Shown here piece by piece: positions 6,705 to 9,884 of a stretch of 9,884 nucleotides of DNA. Within the stretch, counting starts at the first letter, position 1. The number at the start of each line of letters is the position of its first letter. Where the stretch lies: contig CAMTJK010000123.1 of the NCBI GenBank assembly GCA_947072805.1, positions 1 to 9,884 on the forward strand. The letters are read 5' to 3'. The stretch is from an uncultured Prevotella sp. Its GTDB lineage: Bacteria; Bacteroidota; Bacteroidia; Bacteroidales; Bacteroidaceae. The translations under genes were made by a program, and so were the position numbers. The notes beneath the pieces were generated by a model. It did no database searches and was not told the DNA's origin. It saw only the letters and a program-made list of their open reading frames with translations.

Positions 6705-6712
6705 TATATTTG
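6705..6712 (+). promoter_or_regulatory. -7 box of the ROK-family gene
   Basis: TATATTTG matches TAnnTTTG exactly and lies 31 bases before the ATG at 6744, giving a leader of about 25 bases. The surrounding 6625-6743 is very AT-rich. I see no clear -33 TTG at normal spacing. Confidence 0.6.
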
Positions 6713-6743
6713 TAAGAATAAAAACAATAACTAAAGACCTTAT

Positions 6744-7724
6744 ATGCTACAAGGAGCAATAAAAACGAAAGTTATCGGTGTCGATATCAGTTTGGAGGAG
6801 ACAGCTTATGCAGTTATAGATATTAGAGGAAATATTCTTGCACGCGATGGTTTTCGTACTGCAGACTATCCTAATATCAACGATTATGTGACGGTGCTGT
6901 GTCAGAATATAGTAGAACTGATAGAGAACCAGAGCAGTTTCGACCAGATACGTTCAATCGGAATATCAGCGCCCAGCGGCAATTTCAAGACCGGTTGCAT
7001 CGAAAATTCACCTAACATGCCTTGGAAGGGCGTTGTGCCCATGGCTGCAATGCTGCGTGACCGCCTCGGTCTTGCTGTGGCATTGGGCAACGACTGTCAT
7101 GCCGTTGCGCTCGGCGAGCAGATGTTCGGCAGTGCCCACGGACTTACAGACTTCGGAGTGATGAACATAGGGCAGGGACTTGGTTGCGCCTTTATATCAA
7201 ACAACAAGGTCCATCTCGGCAACGACGGGTTTGCGGGAGAGCTCGGTCATATCTGCGTTGAGGACAACGGGCGCCTGTGCAACTGCGGATTGCGCGGCTG
7301 TCTGGAGCGTTATGTTGCCGGTGAAGGCATAGTTCAGACTGCGAGAGAGATGATGGCTGCCAGCGATGCGCCCTCTCTCATGCGCGAGGTGAGCAAGCTT
7401 TCTGCCAAATCCATTGCCGTTTGCTGTGACAACGGCGACGAGATGGCTATCGAGGTGTACCGCCGCACGGGATATATCCTCGGTATCGGTCTTGCCACCT
7501 TCGCCACTCTTATCGACCCTGAAGCCATCGTCATTGCCGGCGGAGTGTCGAAGGCGGGAAAATGGCTTGCTGACCCGGCGCAGGAATCGTTCGAACAGCA
7601 TGTGTTCCAGAACATACGAGGCAAGGTGGACATCATACTCTCTACCATGAACGACCGCGAGCGCGACATCCTCGGAGCCAGCGTGCTTGCCTGGAACGTA
7701 AAGGAATACTCGCTCTTCAAGTAA
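6744..7724 (+). CDS. ROK-family sugar kinase-like protein
   Basis: The protein has 326 residues and belongs to the ROK (repressor, ORF, kinase) family. The N-terminal phosphate-binding strand is VIGVDISLEETAYAVID (10-26). GND (115-117) carries the likely catalytic Asp117, followed by AVALGEQMFG. The glycine-rich GQGLGCAF (143-150) is next. GELGH (165-169) and CNCGLRGCLE (179-188) give the family zinc site with H169, C179, C181 and C186. IVIAGGVSKAG lies in the C-terminal part. No N-terminal helix-turn-helix is present, so it is a kinase-type rather than a repressor-type ROK protein. It probably phosphorylates a hexose such as glucose, N-acetylglucosamine or N-acetylmannosamine at the cost of ATP; the exact sugar cannot be told. 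It has its own -7 box and no sugar transporter or hydrolase neighbours that would suggest a substrate. Confidence 0.9.
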   Translation: MLQGAIKTKVIGVDISLEETAYAVIDIRGNILARDGFRTADYPNINDYVTVLCQNIVELIENQSSFDQIRSIGISAPSGNFKTGCIENSPNMPWKGVVPMAAMLRDRLGLAVALGNDCHAVALGEQMFGSAHGLTDFGVMNIGQGLGCAFISNNKVHLGNDGFAGELGHICVEDNGRLCNCGLRGCLERYVAGEGIVQTAREMMAASDAPSLMREVSKLSAKSIAVCCDNGDEMAIEVYRRTGYILGIGLATFATLIDPEAIVIAGGVSKAGKWLADPAQESFEQHVFQNIRGKVDIILSTMNDRERDILGASVLAWNVKEYSLFK

Positions 7725-7741
7725 ATACAGAACCTTTATTC

Positions 7742-7823
7742 AGGGTGTGTTCCGTGAATTAGTCATGCTCCCTGCTCGATACAGACAGTGATAGTGACGA
7801 TGCTGATTCATAGAACACACCTT
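7742..7823 (+). other. Long imperfect stem-loop before the thioesterase/menF pair
   Basis: AGGGTGTGTTC (7742-7752) pairs with GAACACACCTT (7813-7823) over 11 positions, one of them G-U. After a C/A mismatch, GTGAAT (7754-7759) pairs with ATTCAT (7806-7811). Further inner pairs can extend the structure (A7761-T7804, G7762-C7803, CAT 7764-7766 with ATG 7800-7802). About 80 bases thus fold as one long hairpin. Only TTAATTATTAT follows, a poor T-tract, so it could be the ROK terminator, a structured leader of the next gene, or a small palindromic repeat. I cannot assign it to a known RNA family. Confidence 0.6.
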
Positions 7824-7835
7824 AATTATTATAGA

Positions 7836-7860
7836 GCCGGTGCGACATAGTTGGACCGGC
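7836..7860 (+). other. Small hairpin in the leader of the thioesterase gene
   Basis: GCCGGT (7836-7841) and ACCGGC (7855-7860) form a 6-bp GC-rich stem with a 13-base loop, 29 bases before the ATG at 7890. No T-run follows. With the long hairpin just upstream it makes the leader unusually structured. Confidence 0.4.
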
Positions 7861-7889
7861 ATTCAATTGCAGTAAATAATTCAGCGACA

Positions 7890-8312
7890 ATGTATCTTGA
7901 TGAAATAGAAAAACGCCTGCATGTAAAGCAGACACTCGAAACAACCATAGGAATGCGCTTTATATCCACTCCCGATCCGGACTCATGTGTGGCTCAGCTC
8001 GATGTGGACGAGCGCACACGCCAGCCGTTCGGCGTGTTGAGCGGCGGTGCCACGCTTGCCCTTGCCGAGACATTGGCAGGTGTCGGCTCGCTTGTGCTGT
8101 GTCCCGGCGAGCGCTATGTGGGCGTCAATGTTAGCGGAAGCCATGTCAAGGCAGTGCTCGAGGGAGACACCATTACGGCTGTAGCCCGAATAGTACACCG
8201 TGGCAGACGCTTCCATGTGTGGAATGTGCAGGTGACGAACAAGGCCGGTGAGGTGATATCTACAGTGACTGTTACCAACTATGCCGTAACAATAAAGCCG
8301 AGGGAGGAGTGA
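7890..8312 (+). CDS. menI: Hotdog-fold thioesterase (PaaI/MenI type)
   Basis: From the ATG at 7890 the protein has 140 residues, the normal length for this family. An in-frame TTG at 7851 lies in the right arm of a hairpin and adds nothing conserved, so I did not use it. The block QPFGVLSGGATLALAETLAG matches the active-site helix of MenI/YdiI-type thioesterases (QPFG.L.GG....AE), with the catalytic Glu in LAET. VGVNVSGSHVKAVLEGD matches the second conserved block. MenI releases 1,4-dihydroxy-2-naphthoate from its CoA thioester in menaquinone synthesis. Only one base separates this gene from menF, which supports that role over a general acyl-CoA thioesterase, though the latter is possible. 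The gene name is therefore partly inferred from context. I find no -7 box between the ROK gene and this start. Confidence 0.85.
   Translation: MYLDEIEKRLHVKQTLETTIGMRFISTPDPDSCVAQLDVDERTRQPFGVLSGGATLALAETLAGVGSLVLCPGERYVGVNVSGSHVKAVLEGDTITAVARIVHRGRRFHVWNVQVTNKAGEVISTVTVTNYAVTIKPREE
8301..8309 (+). promoter_or_regulatory. Strong Shine-Dalgarno of menF inside the end of menI
   Basis: AGGGAGGAG ends 4 bases before the menF ATG at 8314 and overlaps the last codons of the thioesterase gene. Most genes here lack a clear Shine-Dalgarno, so this one stands out. It suggests translation of menF is coupled to, and reinforced after, the upstream gene. Confidence 0.6.
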
Positions 8313-8313
8313 T

Positions 8314-9411
8314 ATGAAGTCGTATGCCTATATCCGTCTGCCTCATGCCGACACCTATACAGCCGTCGTCCAGACCGATGGCGAACCCGAGAGACACATT
8401 TCGTACGAGGCCCTCGATGGCAGGAGCGGTTTTGTGGTTGCTCCCTTTGCCATATCCGAGGAGTGTCCGGTGCTGCTCATACGTCCCGACATACGTGAAG
8501 TGCGCCCGGTGCCTGTCTTGTCGGCGGCTGACGGTGCTGCCACCGCAGCCGTAGCCAATGCAGCATGTGACGATGCCGCAGATGTGCGCTCCGCTTATGC
8601 TTCCGACTTTGCCGGATGTCACAAGAAGCTGGTGTCGGGAGCGTTCCGCAAAATAGTGCTTGCACGCACGTCGGATGTGTTGTCCGACCGTGATCTCTCG
8701 CCCGAGACGCTCTTCCTGCGCGCCTGTCATCTGTATCCTCGAATGTGTGTGATGCTTGTTTCCACGCCGGTCAGCGGCACGTGGCTTGCCGCCACGCCCG
8801 AAACGCTGCTTGAAGGTGGCGGCGACTCATGGCGCACCGTAGCTCTTGCCGGTACTATGAAGCTTGAGGGCAATGCGCTGAAGTTTGACAATCCGCCTCT
8901 TGGCGATGGCGATGCTGCCGCTTCGGGAATAGTGTGGAGCAGTAAGAACATAGAAGAACAGCGTTATGTAGCCACGTTTATAGGCAACTGCATAACGCGC
9001 TTTGCCGGAAGCTGGGCTGAAAGCGGCCCGATGACCGTACGTGCCGCCAATATGGTACATCTGCGCAGCGATTTCACTTTCACGCTCGACGATGCTTCTC
9101 ACCTTGGCTGTGTTATTGCCGCCTTACATCCCACGCCTGCTGTATGTGGTCTGCCCAAGGCCGAAACGTGGCGCCACATAGTCATGAACGAGCACATACG
9201 GCGCCGTTATTACAGCGGATTCATGGGCTTGCTCGAACCTTACGGCACAACGAGCCTTTACGTCTCGCTGCGTTGCATGGAGATACTCGATGAGCGCAGA
9301 TTCCGCCTGTATGCAGGCGGCGGACTGCTTAAAGACAGTGAGGAGGAGCAGGAATGGAGCGAGACGGAGACGAAGCTCGACACCATACTGAAGGTGATAG
9401 AGTGGGGGTGA
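8314..9411 (+). CDS. menF: Isochorismate synthase (menaquinone-type)
   Basis: This 365-residue protein is a chorismate-utilising enzyme converting chorismate to isochorismate, the first committed step towards menaquinone. FRKIVLAR (111-118) carries Lys113, and AATPETLLEG carries Glu163. The 50-residue spacing equals that of the base Lys and acid Glu of E. coli EntC and MenF as I remember them. VALAGTMKLEG, SSKNIEEQRYV, ALHPTPAVCGLPK, EHIRRRYYSGFMG and LYAGGGLL near the end are the usual family blocks, and EQEWSETETK closes the active site. KNIEEQ has Asn where relatives commonly have Glu (KExxEH/Q). The first 100 residues are variable, as in the family. It follows the thioesterase gene by one base. 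The later men genes (menD, menB, menC, menE) are not next to it, because queF lies convergent immediately downstream. Salicylate or siderophore use is less likely given the partner. Confidence 0.92.
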   Translation: MKSYAYIRLPHADTYTAVVQTDGEPERHISYEALDGRSGFVVAPFAISEECPVLLIRPDIREVRPVPVLSAADGAATAAVANAACDDAADVRSAYASDFAGCHKKLVSGAFRKIVLARTSDVLSDRDLSPETLFLRACHLYPRMCVMLVSTPVSGTWLAATPETLLEGGGDSWRTVALAGTMKLEGNALKFDNPPLGDGDAAASGIVWSSKNIEEQRYVATFIGNCITRFAGSWAESGPMTVRAANMVHLRSDFTFTLDDASHLGCVIAALHPTPAVCGLPKAETWRHIVMNEHIRRRYYSGFMGLLEPYGTTSLYVSLRCMEILDERRFRLYAGGGLLKDSEEEQEWSETETKLDTILKVIEWG

Positions 9412-9452
9412 GCACGCCGTCTGCCGCTATTGTCATTGCGATATTATCCTGT

Positions 9453-9884
9453 TCAGATTATTTCATGTTTCAGCAGACGCGCTTCAGCCATCTGCTCATA
9501 TTTCGTGCCCGGCTGTCCGTAGTTGGCAAAGGGGTATATGCTTATGCCGCCGCGCGGCGTAAACAGTCCCACTACCTCTATATATTTAGGCTGCATAAGC
9601 TTCACGAGGTCTTTCATAATGGTGTTCACGCAGTCTTCGTGAAAATCGCCGTGGTTGCGGAAGCTGAAGAGATAAAGTTTCAGGCTCTTGCTTTCCACCA
9701 TCCTTTCGCCCGGAATGTACATTATCTTTATCTCGGCAAAGTCGGGCTGTCCAGTAATGGGGCACAGCGAGGTAAATTCCGGGCAGTTGAACTGCACCCA
9801 GTAGTCGTTGTCCTTGTGCTTGTTTTCGAAGGTTTCGAGCACCTCCGGACTGTAGTCTGTTGAGTATGTGGTGGCGGAGCCGAG
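9453..9884 (-). CDS. queF: NADPH-dependent 7-cyano-7-deazaguanine reductase, 5' end outside window
   Basis: QueF reduces preQ0 to preQ1 with NADPH in the synthesis of the tRNA base queuosine. The visible 144 residues run to the natural stop and enter at the window edge with LGSATTYSTDYSPEVLETF, so only a few N-terminal residues appear to be missing. SLCPITGQPDFA holds the nucleophile Cys (residue 41 of the visible part) and the proton-transferring Asp48. VESKSLKLYLFSF matches the QueF motif that binds NADPH, and FHED (81-84) carries the substrate-binding Glu. The length fits the short, single-domain type (Bacillus YkvM-like), not the long E. coli type. It converges on menF with 41 bases between stop codons and no clear terminator there. 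Downstream partners such as queC/D/E would lie outside the window. Confidence 0.96.
   Translation of the reverse strand, partial: LGSATTYSTDYSPEVLETFENKHKDNDYWVQFNCPEFTSLCPITGQPDFAEIKIMYIPGERMVESKSLKLYLFSFRNHGDFHEDCVNTIMKDLVKLMQPKYIEVVGLFTPRGGISIYPFANYGQPGTKYEQMAEARLLKHEII

Noticed and set aside
7851..7889. TTG start giving a 153-residue thioesterase
   Set aside because: The 13 added residues are not conserved in the family, the TTG lies beside a hairpin arm, and the ATG at 7890 gives normal length.
9354..9863. Plus-strand open frame (169 codons) overlapping the end of menF and opposite queF
   Set aside because: It is out of frame with menF and antisense to the unmistakable queF.
1..9884. 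CRISPR array, insertion sequence or complete mobile element
   Set aside because: No regularly spaced repeats, transposase, integrase or terminal inverted repeats were seen; the only mobile trace is the KilA-N-like remnant.

Overview
The window looks like a chromosomal housekeeping segment of a member of the Bacteroidales, probably Prevotellaceae (inference). Support comes from the protein families, the weak ribosome-binding sites before most genes, the Bacteroidetes-type -7 box TAnnTTTG found upstream of several genes, and a tRNA gene that does not encode its CCA end. Protein identities rest on motif recognition alone; no database search was run.

Layout, left to right. Positions 1-476 hold a decayed, internally deleted fragment of what I recognise as a KilA-N-domain (phage-type) protein, and a terminator. 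Next is a minus-strand tRNA-Arg(CCG) whose 3' end faces that fragment. Then come asnA (ammonia-dependent asparagine synthetase) with its own promoter and a strong terminator, and an ADP-ribosylglycohydrolase gene with its own promoter. dnaX (DNA polymerase III tau/gamma) lies on the minus strand, convergent with the hydrolase gene. Its start should be moved to the ATG at 4838, because the TTG upstream lies inside the -7 box. Divergent from dnaX is a two-gene unit: a sigma-70/ECF-like factor and a single-pass membrane protein with a cytoplasmic N-terminus typical of Bacteroidetes anti-sigma-like proteins and a TPR-like periplasmic part. This unit ends in a strong terminator.

A ROK-family sugar kinase-like gene with its own promoter follows. 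After a 126-base gap filled by a long imperfect hairpin and a second small hairpin comes a tight pair: a hotdog thioesterase (MenI/PaaI type) and isochorismate synthase (MenF), one base apart. Both fit menaquinone synthesis. MenF makes isochorismate at the start of the pathway, and the thioesterase could hydrolyse dihydroxynaphthoyl-CoA later in it. The last gene is queF (queuosine precursor reductase), minus strand, convergent with menF and cut by the right edge of the window.

The genes are mostly independent units. I found no clear new multi-gene system. The points most worth a second look are the long hairpin before the thioesterase/menF pair, the sigma/anti-sigma-like pair, and the phage-gene remnant beside the tRNA.
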